64,000 nt of DNA from Cetobacterium sp. 2A (GTDB lineage Bacteria; Fusobacteriota; Fusobacteriia; Fusobacteriales; Fusobacteriaceae), in the NCBI RefSeq assembly GCF_014250685.1, contig NZ_JACFAJ010000006.1, forward strand, positions 1-64,000, read 5' to 3'. Under the pieces are notes generated by a model. That model was not told the DNA's origin. It saw nothing but the letters and a program-made list of their open reading frames with translations, and did not search any database. How positions within the stretch are numbered: the stretch's first letter is position 1; each line of letters opens with the position of its first letter. Made by a program: the position numbers and the translations under genes. Shown piece after piece: positions 18,236 through 24,232 of the stretch.

Positions 18236-18771
18236 ATGAATTTAGAAAAAATTATGAAAGTTTCCTGGAGAATTAATGAGTTGCAATTTGAAAGAGGAGT
18301 ATTCTTAGAAGGGGATTTGAATATTGCTATTTTAGATATTCAAATAGAAAATTTCACTCCAGAATCTGAACTGGAACTCTCATTTTATAATGAAAACGAA
18401 AAAAAACTTTATGTACAAAAAAAAGTTAATTTACAACAAAATGTAAAAATTAAAATCCCTAATGAAGTTCTTCAAGTCCCAGGTCAAGTTTTTGTAAGAT
18501 TAACTCAAAAAAAAGGAGATTCAATCTTACAAGCAACTGAAGAAATTTACTTCTATGTTGTAAAAAAAAAGATTATGAACTCTTAAATCAATATATTCCT
18601 GAACTAATTGCAAAAGATATAAAAGGAACTATTGACGAGCTGTATGAAGTTATAGCAAACGGTAAAGGAGAACTAGAGGAATATACAGAAAAAGTAAAAG
18701 ATCATATAGATAACTGCATAATAACTTCGACACAAGTACGAATTTTAATTGATAAAATTAGAGGGGGATAA
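18236..18771 (+). CDS. Baseplate upper protein-like (BppU N-terminal type) with -1 shift
   Basis: The first frame gives 116 residues with a beta-sandwich look (INELQFERGVFLEGDLNI, NFTPESELELSFYNENEKKL, VPGQVFVRLTQ), similar to BppU N-terminal modules. It then meets nine A at 18562-18570 and stops at 18586. Slipping -1 at A_AAA_AAG (18565-18571) continues in frame through YELLNQYIPELIAKDIKG and ends with LIDKIRGG at TAA 18769-18771. That end carries the ribosome site of the next gene, as in neighbouring fibre genes, so the 178-residue product is likely the real one. Cause: a missing A, slippage or programmed shift. Confidence 0.55.
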
Positions 18772-18775
18772 AATT

Positions 18776-19543
18776 ATGGCAAATGCAAATGCTATTTTAA
18801 AATATGAACAACTAGAAGAGTTAGTGACTTTAATATATGAAGATATAAAAAAGAAAGCTGGATTAGCTCATACACATCAAGCAACTGACGTTATAGAAAA
18901 TGCAGCTAAAAGATTTGTAAGTGATACAGAGAAATCAACATGGAATGCAAAGATAAGTCAAAGTCAGCTTGATTCAGCTTTAAATACACTAGCAAGTGGT
19001 CTCACATGGAAAGGTAGTTTCCCTACATTAGAAGCATTAAAAGCACTTCCTAATCCTCAAGATGGTTGGTTTGGTATTGTTACTACAGGAGAAAATACAT
19101 TCTATATTTATGAATCAGATACAAAAATTTGGCAAGATTTAGGTGGATTAATGCTTCCAGGTGTTGCAACAACAACAGCAAATGGACTAATGACTAAAGA
19201 AATGGTTATTAAATTGGCTGGATTAAGTAATTATACTCTACCAAAAGCAACTTCAGCTGTTCTCGGAGGGGTAAAGTCAGGATCTATAATTACAGTCGAT
19301 GCAAATGGTATTTTACAGATAGATTCAACAAAGATAATATCAGCAGCAGAAAGAGGGCAGTGGAATAAGGCTTCAACAGATTCAGCATTAGCTTTAACAA
19401 AAATAGCAACTACAGATGCTAATTTAGGAAATGCAGTTTCAAGAATTAGCAGTGTTGAAACTAGAACTACAAACCTAGAAGCGAAAATGGTTTATATAAC
19501 AAATGCAGACATAGAGAGTTTAGTTGAAGCGTCAAAAAGGTAA
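18776..19543 (+). CDS. Tail fibre protein
   Basis: 255 residues from ATG 18776 after GAGGGGG. AHTHQATDVIENAAKRFVSD followed by EKSTWNAK is a widespread phage tail-fibre repeat; a second copy-like stretch (SAAERGQWNKASTDSALALT) lies near residue 205. Between them FPTLEALKALPNPQDGWFGI is a carbohydrate-module-like insert seen in fibre proteins. ATTTANGLMTKEMVIKLAGL is another common fibre element. It ends in a helical NADIESLVEASKR. It probably forms the shaft between baseplate and receptor-binding tips encoded downstream. Confidence 0.85.
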   Translation: MANANAILKYEQLEELVTLIYEDIKKKAGLAHTHQATDVIENAAKRFVSDTEKSTWNAKISQSQLDSALNTLASGLTWKGSFPTLEALKALPNPQDGWFGIVTTGENTFYIYESDTKIWQDLGGLMLPGVATTTANGLMTKEMVIKLAGLSNYTLPKATSAVLGGVKSGSIITVDANGILQIDSTKIISAAERGQWNKASTDSALALTKIATTDANLGNAVSRISSVETRTTNLEAKMVYITNADIESLVEASKR

Positions 19544-19552
19544 GGAGAAAGC

Positions 19553-20098
19553 ATGAGTATATCTAGTTTTAAAAAATCATACTATGCTCTTTTAAATAAT
19601 CAAGATGAGAATGCGTTATTAAATAAATCTGGGCTAAAAACACTGCTAACTTTAATTATGCCTTTAGCTTCTGTTAGTGAAAATGAATTTAAATGCACCC
19701 TTACTCCTGGTGAAAGTGTTATAACTTTATCTCAAGATTTTATTTTAAATAAAACTTTAAAAGTATCTATAAATGGAATTTTGTTATCTTTAAATCAACA
19801 TTATACTGTTGATACAGTTTTAAAACAAATAATGCTTAATGAAAAATATAAATATAAAGCGTCAGTTTTAATAACTGAGTATATTAGCAACTTAGAATCT
19901 AGATACGACTACATATTAGAGTCTGAAACAGAGAAAATAACTCTTCCGTCTAACTTTAATTTAAGCAAATTAAAGATATTTATAAATGGTTATCTACTAA
20001 GTTTTGACAAACATTATAGTATAAATTATGCAAATAAAGAAATAATTCTTAAAGAGAAATATAAAATAGGAAGTGAAATTGCTGTATTAGGGGGATAA
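19553..20098 (+). CDS. Tail fibre-related protein with duplicated strand motif
   Basis: 181 residues. It contains two similar halves: TPGESVITLSQDFILNKTLK with VSINGILLSLNQHYTVD, and SETEKITLPSNFNLSKLK with IFINGYLLSFDKHYSIN. Both end on an I-L-x-E-K-Y-K strand. This internal repeat is the usual phage fibre/tail collagen-like beta unit in which xVxxNGxxL is followed by DYxVD. Only family type can be stated. It ends with LGG over the ribosome site of the next gene. Confidence 0.65.
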   Translation: MSISSFKKSYYALLNNQDENALLNKSGLKTLLTLIMPLASVSENEFKCTLTPGESVITLSQDFILNKTLKVSINGILLSLNQHYTVDTVLKQIMLNEKYKYKASVLITEYISNLESRYDYILESETEKITLPSNFNLSKLKIFINGYLLSFDKHYSINYANKEIILKEKYKIGSEIAVLGG

Positions 20099-20102
20099 AA
20101 TA

Positions 20103-20348
20103 GTGATTTTTAGAAATAAAAGAGATACAGAAAGTTTTTTAAGAGAAAATACGATTCAATCTCTTCAAGAAAATAAATATGTTGAAATTGGAGATATTAT
20201 TCTTGTAGCAGAAACAGAAAGTTTCTACACGATAAATGAAAATGAGGGAATATTACTTAATAACCAACTTTATGCACTTAAAAAAATAGATAATATTCTA
20301 ACAACTATAGAAGTTGAAGAGATAATAAAAAAATTAAGGGGGAATTAA
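20103..20348 (+). CDS. Small tail fibre-linked protein
   Basis: 81 residues from GTG 20103, preceded by AGGGGG. RDTESFLRENTIQSLQENKY, EIGDIILVAETESFYTINEN and NNQLYALKKIDN suggest a compact fibre-adapter domain. The C-terminus TTIEVEEIIKKLRGN repeats that of the protein ending at 18231, at DNA level too. Its TAA overlaps the ATG of the variable fibre gene (TAATG), so the two are co-translated. Confidence 0.55.
   Translation: MIFRNKRDTESFLRENTIQSLQENKYVEIGDIILVAETESFYTINENEGILLNNQLYALKKIDNILTTIEVEEIIKKLRGN
20301..20329 (+). repeat. 29-bp repeat at end of tail gene, copy 2
   Basis: Matches 18184-18212 at 28 of 29 bases in the same orientation. It encodes the shared C-terminal helix of two small fibre genes and may be a patch for homologous exchange or a relic of module duplication. 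Confidence 0.85.
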
Positions 20349-21058
20349 TGAAAAAAATTCTTAAAACTTTAGATCCAATTTTAGGAAAAACTGCATTTAG
20401 TAAAGCTATGCAGTTGATATATGAAGATTTTGGTAAAAAAGAAAATTCTTTTGTAAAAAATACTGCTTTTAATAAGAATTTTGGAATATCTACAGGACAA
20501 ATTTTAGAAGGGGCTAAGCTCGCAGAAACATTAGGAATTGAATATAGTGGAATTTTAAATAATACTACTACTAAAGTTGCGGGGAAAGCATATTACGACA
20601 CAGCTAACAAAAGTATTTTTAAGTGTATAAGAAACACATCAATAAATTACGCAGATGCTACCTACTTTACTGCGATTTCAAATGATGATTTATTAGGTAA
20701 ATTAGAGAATTTACTTAAAATAGAAACTTTAAACTATACTTTTTCTGATTTTGCTAATGCTGTATTAGAAGCATCTTTTACAATAACTGCAAAAAAAATA
20801 GGAAATACAACCACATTAACTATGTTTGTTAATCCAACGAGTGTTGGAACTTTAGAACCTGTGGTTAAAAAATTGAAATATATATTGCCAAGTGAATTTA
20901 GACCCGCTCTAGGAGTTTATGGTGTTGTAAGACCAGATGCTTCAAGTCCTTTTATCATGATATTTAGCATAGACCAAAGTGGTGAAATTAAATTTTCATT
21001 TGATTCAAAAATTGGTGTAGGAAATGGATGTGCTGGAACGATTTCATATGTAAACTAA
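20348..21058 (+). CDS. Tail fibre receptor-binding protein, expressed form with tip A
   Basis: 236 residues. Residues 1-118 are the constant part (LIYEDFGKKENSFVKNTAFN, SGILNNTTTKVAGKAYYDT, KCIRNTSINYADATYF). At 20701-20712 the coding sequence contains the recombination core, read as LENL, and from there residues 119-236 form the exchangeable tip A, rich in predicted strands (KLKYILPSEFRPAL, FIMIFSIDQSGEIKFSF) and ending GTISYVN. Tip A's stop lies two bases from the stop of inverted cassette B. Inversion between this core and any oppositely oriented core downstream would replace tip A. The protein likely decides host-surface binding. Confidence 0.85.
   Translation: MKKILKTLDPILGKTAFSKAMQLIYEDFGKKENSFVKNTAFNKNFGISTGQILEGAKLAETLGIEYSGILNNTTTKVAGKAYYDTANKSIFKCIRNTSINYADATYFTAISNDDLLGKLENLLKIETLNYTFSDFANAVLEASFTITAKKIGNTTTLTMFVNPTSVGTLEPVVKKLKYILPSEFRPALGVYGVVRPDASSPFIMIFSIDQSGEIKFSFDSKIGVGNGCAGTISYVN
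20701..20712 (+). repeat. Recombination core S1 (expression site)
   Basis: ATTAGAGAATTT inside the expressed fibre gene, preceded by GGTAA and followed by ACTT. This is the fixed junction between constant part and tip; all other tips must recombine here to be made. Confidence 0.85.
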
Positions 21059-21060
21059 AG

Positions 21061-21354
21061 TTAGATTCTACCAAGCACTATAACATTTGCAATCAATTGC
21101 TTTGCTCCCCCAAAGTTAGTTAATCTGATTGCATTTTTTCCTATTGGCACAGCTACAGTATGCCTCGATACCTCTGAATCAGAGTTCATTAGTGCTATAA
21201 AATTAGTGTCTTTATATACAAGGGGAAGGTCACAATCTAGCTGAAATTGGCCATTAGGATTTGAGATGTTGTACTTACAAAGACATATTCCTAAATCACC
21301 TATTACAAAAGATATACCTTTTGAATCAGAGTTGAAATTAGATAAATTCTCTAA
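21061..21354 (-). CDS. Silent tail-tip cassette B
   Basis: Reading leftward from core S2 the frame is open for 97 residues: LENLSNFNSDSKGISFVIGD, LGICLCKYNISNPNGQFQLD, VPIGKNAIRLTNFGGAKQLI, ending VIVLGRI at TAA 21063-21061. It has no upstream start or ribosome site and would be missed as a gene. A single inversion of the S1-S2 segment would put it in place of tip A. Confidence 0.8.
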   Translation of the reverse strand, partial: LENLSNFNSDSKGISFVIGDLGICLCKYNISNPNGQFQLDCDLPLVYKDTNFIALMNSDSEVSRHTVAVPIGKNAIRLTNFGGAKQLIANVIVLGRI

Positions 21355-21355
21355 T
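21344..21355 (-). repeat. Recombination core S2
   Basis: Reverse complement of the core, flanked on its upstream side by CCAAT. It opens cassette B and is in inverted orientation to S1, so S1 x S2 inverts a segment of about 650 bp. Confidence 0.85.
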
Positions 21356-21373
21356 ATTGGCAGGACAATAATT

Positions 21374-21700
21374 TCAATAATTGTAGCATCTTACGCGAGC
21401 ATAAATATAAATATTTGAATTAGTCTCAATTTTTAAAATATTATTTTCTTCAAAAACTTTATAATAAATGAAATTACCATCACCAACATCTTTGCCGAGT
21501 ATTCCTGAGTAATTAACCGTATTATAATTACTTCTAAAAGTTATAGTTTTAGCTTTTAAATCTTCAAACTGTGATGTAGCTTGTGTCATGGCAATATAAA
21601 CTTCTATCACTCTGTATGATTTCATTTCTGTCATATTTATAGAATGTTGTAACCCTGATTTATATGTATAAACTTCTTTAGACTTGAGCAAATTCTCTAA
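21374..21700 (-). CDS. Silent tail-tip cassette C
   Basis: 108 residues from core S3 (LENLLKSKEVYTYKSGLQHS, SYRVIEVYIAMTQATSQFED, KTITFRSNYNTVNY, GNFIYYKVFEENNILKIETN) to a terminal strand IYIYARVRCYNY and TGA. The TTG within the core can look like a start codon, but no ribosome site precedes it. This is a tip cassette, not an independent gene. Confidence 0.8.
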   Translation of the reverse strand, partial: LENLLKSKEVYTYKSGLQHSINMTEMKSYRVIEVYIAMTQATSQFEDLKAKTITFRSNYNTVNYSGILGKDVGDGNFIYYKVFEENNILKIETNSNIYIYARVRCYNY

Positions 21701-21701
21701 T
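21690..21701 (-). repeat. Recombination core S3
   Basis: Reverse-complement core with the CCAAT flank shared with S2. The base after the core changes the last codon of LENL from TTA to TTG. It opens cassette C. Confidence 0.85.
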
Positions 21702-21716
21702 ATTGGTTGATAGTCT

Positions 21717-22004
21717 TTAACTCAGTAACTCTATAGCAACATAATAAAATGTTGGAGTAAAATTAGAAGTTCCTCCAGCATGCCTAGCTATGAAGTTTGT
21801 AGTGGTTATTTTTGAAGTTTGAATTGCTGCCCATTCATTCGTAGTGCCACTATAATTAGTTTGACTTATAAATAAAATTGGAACTTTCGCAAATGAATTT
21901 TTGAAGGATATAGTTTTGGTATTTCCAACAACTGAGGGTGTTGCTATTGAAAAATTTCCTATTTCTATTTTTCTGATCCCTAAGTCTTCGATTAAATTCT
22001 CTAA
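21717..22004 (-). CDS. Silent tail-tip cassette D (H-type lectin-like)
   Basis: 95 residues from core S4: LENLIEDLGIRKIEIGNFSI, then KTISFKNSFAKVPILFISQT, NEWAAIQTSKITTTNFIARH and a last strand TPTFYYVAIELLS. The order F-x-K-V-P, then a long strand pair, then W/Y-x-A-I near the end resembles H-type lectin domains found at phage fibre tips. Residues that appear before LENL in the open frame are read-through of the intercassette DNA, not part of the protein. Confidence 0.8.
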   Translation of the reverse strand, partial: LENLIEDLGIRKIEIGNFSIATPSVVGNTKTISFKNSFAKVPILFISQTNYSGTTNEWAAIQTSKITTTNFIARHAGGTSNFTPTFYYVAIELLS

Positions 22005-22005
22005 T
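21994..22005 (-). repeat. Recombination core S4
   Basis: Reverse-complement core preceded by TTTAAT on its own strand. It opens cassette D. Confidence 0.85.
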
Positions 22006-22023
22006 ATTAAAGTAAAAATAAAT

Positions 22024-22374
22024 TTATTTATGGAGTATAAATGATATAGAAAAATATAAAGATTCATCATAATCAACCAAAATTTGATTAAGTGAGTTTA
22101 CCAAAATTTTACCATTCCTAATTCTAGCTACAATAACTTTTCCTTTGTTTGAAACTATTGGGAAAAATGTGCTATTAATTTTAAATCCATTTGGGATAAT
22201 AAGTTCTAAAAATTCAATAAGGTTAGAACTGATACTTAGGCCTCTTCCATAATCACCTAGGTCTACACTAACCAATATAGTGTTATTATTTCTAGCACTA
22301 TCACAAACGGCTATTTCTCCACTAACGCCTGATATTTTTTTTAAAACAATTCCATCACCAATTAAATTCTCTAA
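22024..22374 (-). CDS. Silent tail-tip cassette E
   Basis: 116 residues from core S5: LENLIGDGIVLKKISGVSGE, NNNTILVSVDLGDYGRGLSI, LELIIPNGFKINSTFFPIVS, KGKVIVARIRNGKILVNSLN, then ESLYFSISFILHK. Its frame begins inside the palindromic double core, so it is head-to-head with cassette F. An ATG a few codons before LENL lies in the neighbouring cassette's DNA and is not a credible start. Confidence 0.8.
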   Translation of the reverse strand, partial: LENLIGDGIVLKKISGVSGEIAVCDSARNNNTILVSVDLGDYGRGLSISSNLIEFLELIIPNGFKINSTFFPIVSNKGKVIVARIRNGKILVNSLNQILVDYDESLYFSISFILHK

Positions 22375-22387
22375 TATTAGAGAATTT
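22364..22387. repeat. Abutting inverted cores S5 and S6 (24-bp perfect palindrome)
   Basis: S5 (-, 22364-22375) and S6 (+, 22376-22387) touch with no spacer, making a perfect palindrome. It opens cassette E leftward and cassette F rightward. Recombination between them would delete or invert nothing, so this double site marks a boundary or an arm-joining event in the history of the array. Confidence 0.85.
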
Positions 22388-22688
22388 ATCATGTTATAAC
22401 AAACATACTATGACTTCATATGGATTCGAGATAATCATAGAACGAACTGGGAATATTTGTATATTAAGTGTTTCTTCTTACACTCCAACACAAAATTCTG
22501 GCGGAATATACGGATTACCAACCTGGGCTATTGCTCTGACAAAGGGTTGTGGAGCTTTAACTGGCGATGGTGTGCCGTTGGCCACAGGAGAAATGTATGT
22601 TTCGGAGTCAGAATTCAGTTGGTTTGTTAACGATATTTCAAGACCCGCATTATACACTGGTCAAATAATTTATATCGCAAAGTATTAA
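22377..22688 (+). CDS. Silent tail-tip cassette F (+ orientation)
   Basis: 103 residues from core S6: LENLSCYNKHTMTSYGFEII, IERTGNICILSVSSYTPTQN, IYGLPTWAIALTKGCGALTG, SEFSWFVNDISRPALYTGQI and IYIAKY. It runs in the same direction as the expressed gene, so it cannot be moved to S1 by one inversion; two are needed. Base composition is less AT-rich than its neighbours, suggesting a separate origin. Its stop overlaps the stop of cassette G. Confidence 0.8.
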   Translation, partial: LENLSCYNKHTMTSYGFEIIIERTGNICILSVSSYTPTQNSGGIYGLPTWAIALTKGCGALTGDGVPLATGEMYVSESEFSWFVNDISRPALYTGQIIYIAKY

Positions 22689-22972
22689 ACTAAAAGCATT
22701 AGATAAATTGTTCCACTTCCTCCATTTTGAGGATTTATCCAATAACCATCTGGAGCTGTATTTAGACCTAAAATTATATTGTTTTTAATAATCTGTTGAT
22801 TCAGTGCAATTTTTCCATTTTCAAAAGTTATTGAAAAATTAAGAATATGTTTATAATCAATCCCTATGGGAATTTTAACTTCTTCAATTGAATTGGGAGG
22901 AGAAATCCATCTATATTGTTTGAAAACTATTTTATTTTGGATATTCCCATTTGAACCTACTAAATTCTCTAA
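22685..22972 (-). CDS. Silent tail-tip cassette G
   Basis: 95 residues from core S7: LENLVGSNGNIQNKIVFKQY, RWISPPNSIEEVKIPIGIDY, ILNFSITFENGKIALNQQII, TAPDGYWINPQNGGSGTIYL and MLLV. It has no start codon at a usable place. F and G are tail to tail, with stops sharing 22686-22687, the same packing as A/B. Confidence 0.8.
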   Translation of the reverse strand, partial: LENLVGSNGNIQNKIVFKQYRWISPPNSIEEVKIPIGIDYKHILNFSITFENGKIALNQQIIKNNIILGLNTAPDGYWINPQNGGSGTIYLMLLV

Positions 22973-22973
22973 T
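22962..22973 (-). repeat. Recombination core S7
   Basis: Reverse-complement core whose flank (AAA on its own strand) matches S1 better than the AAT flank of S2-S6. It is the outer boundary of the array, 78 bases before the recombinase start. Confidence 0.85.
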
Positions 22974-23012
22974 TTTAGAAATTATTTATATCTAAAAGTC
23001 AAGTAAACCTTT

Positions 23013-23035
23013 AAAATATAGTTTTACTATATTTT
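23013..23035 (+). promoter_or_regulatory. Hairpin in recombinase leader
   Basis: A perfect 10-bp inverted repeat, AAAATATAGT / ACTATATTTT, with a 3-base loop ends two bases before AGGAGG of the recombinase gene. It could be an operator, a weak terminator holding recombinase expression low, or a structure that hides the ribosome site. No function is shown by sequence alone. Confidence 0.5.
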
Positions 23036-23050
23036 TTAGGAGGAACAACT

Positions 23051-24004
23051 ATGAATTACAACGAAAAGAATATGCAGATTTATGACATGTATTTAGAATC
23101 TAATAAAGCTAGAAATTTTGAAACCATAAATACTACTTATAAGATGTATAAGAGCAGAATGATAGATTATTTAAGTTATTTAAAAGAAAAAGAAGGAAAT
23201 AAGTTACTTTTGTCAGAAGCGACAATAAAGAGTTGTGTAAATATTCTTGAGAGATATATCAATCATTGCAGAGACAAGGGAAATAATAATCAAACTATAA
23301 ACAACAAATTAACAGCAATTTCTAGTTTTTATATCTGGTGTGTAAAAAGAGATCTTATCAAATATCATCCTTTTCAACATAAATTAGATAGATTAAGAAA
23401 TGGAAGATTTGACAAAAGAAGAGAAAGTTATTACTTATCTATAGAAGATATTATGAGAGCCAAAATCCTTATGGAGCATAACTCTAAAAAATTTGATATT
23501 CAATCAAGATTAATGTGGGAGTTGTTCCTGGAAAGTGCGGCTAGAATATCCGCTATATCCAATTTAAAATTATCTCAATTAGATTTAAAAGGTGGATATT
23601 TTAAAAACGTTAAAGAAAAAGGAAATAAAATAGTAGATATAATTTTCCTAGACAATACTGAAAAATTATTGAGAGAATGGCTAAATGAGAGAGAAAATAA
23701 AGGAATAATATCAGACTTATTATTTATAACTAAAAGAAATGGTGAAATTGTACAAATGCAACAAAGTACCATAAGAGCTAGGATAAAGAAAATAGGAGAG
23801 TTGATAGGTTATGAACAACTTTATCCGCATACTCTTAGAAAAACGGCTATAAACTTACTAAGTAACCTCTCAGATATAAATTTTGCGTCTGAGTATGCAA
23901 ATCATTCTGATACTAAAGTTACAAAAGAATATTATATAAAAACAAAAAGCGGAGCAGAAAATAGAGATAAAATATTGCAAATTAGAAGGTCGAAAGGACT
24001 TTAA
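23051..24004 (+). CDS. Tyrosine recombinase, probable tail-tip invertase
   Basis: 317 residues. An N-terminal SAM-like core-binding domain (ERYINHCRDKGNNNQTINNK, LTAISSFYIWCVKRDLIKYH) precedes a catalytic domain with Arg165 (ESAARISAISNLKL), H260-x-x-R263 (YPHTLRKTAI), His285 (ANHSDTKVTK) and nucleophile Tyr294 or Tyr295 (KEYYIK). A Lys in VKEKGNKIVDI fits the beta-hairpin. ATG 23051 follows AGGAGG. Being next to the cassette array, it most likely inverts cassettes, as Rci does. It might instead be the prophage integrase, but it lies mid-prophage, between fibre and lysis genes, away from any att-like end. Confidence 0.9.
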   Translation: MNYNEKNMQIYDMYLESNKARNFETINTTYKMYKSRMIDYLSYLKEKEGNKLLLSEATIKSCVNILERYINHCRDKGNNNQTINNKLTAISSFYIWCVKRDLIKYHPFQHKLDRLRNGRFDKRRESYYLSIEDIMRAKILMEHNSKKFDIQSRLMWELFLESAARISAISNLKLSQLDLKGGYFKNVKEKGNKIVDIIFLDNTEKLLREWLNERENKGIISDLLFITKRNGEIVQMQQSTIRARIKKIGELIGYEQLYPHTLRKTAINLLSNLSDINFASEYANHSDTKVTKEYYIKTKSGAENRDKILQIRRSKGL

Positions 24005-24012
24005 AAAATCAA

Positions 24013-24180
24013 TAAATTATAAGATTTAAGCAGTTTTTATATGTTTCAGCAGCTTCTAAAGCCAATAAAATGGTAAAAGCTATAGGTTGTTTGTCCATGT
24101 CCTCAATTTTAAAAAGCTAGTAAAATCAACACTTTAGATACTATGAAAAAGTGGAAATTTTGTATAAATCTTATAATTTA
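24013..24180. repeat. 16-bp perfect inverted repeats flanking 136 bp
   Basis: TAAATTATAAGATTTA at 24013-24028 and its exact complement at 24165-24180 bracket a non-coding stretch in the 228-bp gap between recombinase and the next gene. The repeats differ from the cassette core. I see no gene within; the arrangement could be a small invertible switch, an operator pair or a long-range RNA stem. Confidence 0.7.
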
Positions 24181-24232
24181 CATAATTTAAAAATAAATAA
24201 AAACAAAAAATAAAATTACAGGAAGTGATTAA

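Larger units (their letters stand above)
20701..22973. other. Shufflon-like invertible tail-tip array (7 cores, 7 C-terminal cassettes)
   Basis: The core ATTAGAGAATTT occurs on + at 20701 and 22376, and on - at 21344, 21690, 21994, 22364 and 22962. Every copy opens a separate C-terminal coding cassette, in frame as TTA GAG AAT TTA/TTG (Leu-Glu-Asn-Leu), with no start codon or ribosome site. Cassettes A/B and F/G are tail to tail with touching stop codons. The order is A+ B- C- D- E- F+ G-, followed by a tyrosine recombinase. Cassettes are 95-118 residues and mutually dissimilar except for a C-terminal hydrophobic strand. R64-type shufflons have the same logic (multiple inverted sites inside a C-terminus, tail-to-tail segments, adjacent Rci). 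Confidence 0.9.

Noticed and set aside
21374-22392. Minus-strand open frames of 105-122 aa as independent genes
   Set aside because: Their apparent start codons have no ribosome sites and extend into neighbouring cassette DNA. The homologous boundary is the LENL core, so they are tip cassettes.
20701-22973. Repeated 12-bp elements considered as a CRISPR or DNA-uptake repeat array
   Set aside because: The repeats occur in both orientations, spacing is 300-600 bp and irregular, and each begins an open coding cassette. This fits invertible sites, not CRISPR.
23051-24004. Recombinase as the main prophage integrase
   Set aside because: It sits between fibre and lysis genes next to the inverted cores, with no att-like duplication or tRNA target nearby. 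Inversion is the better explanation, though integrase activity cannot be excluded.
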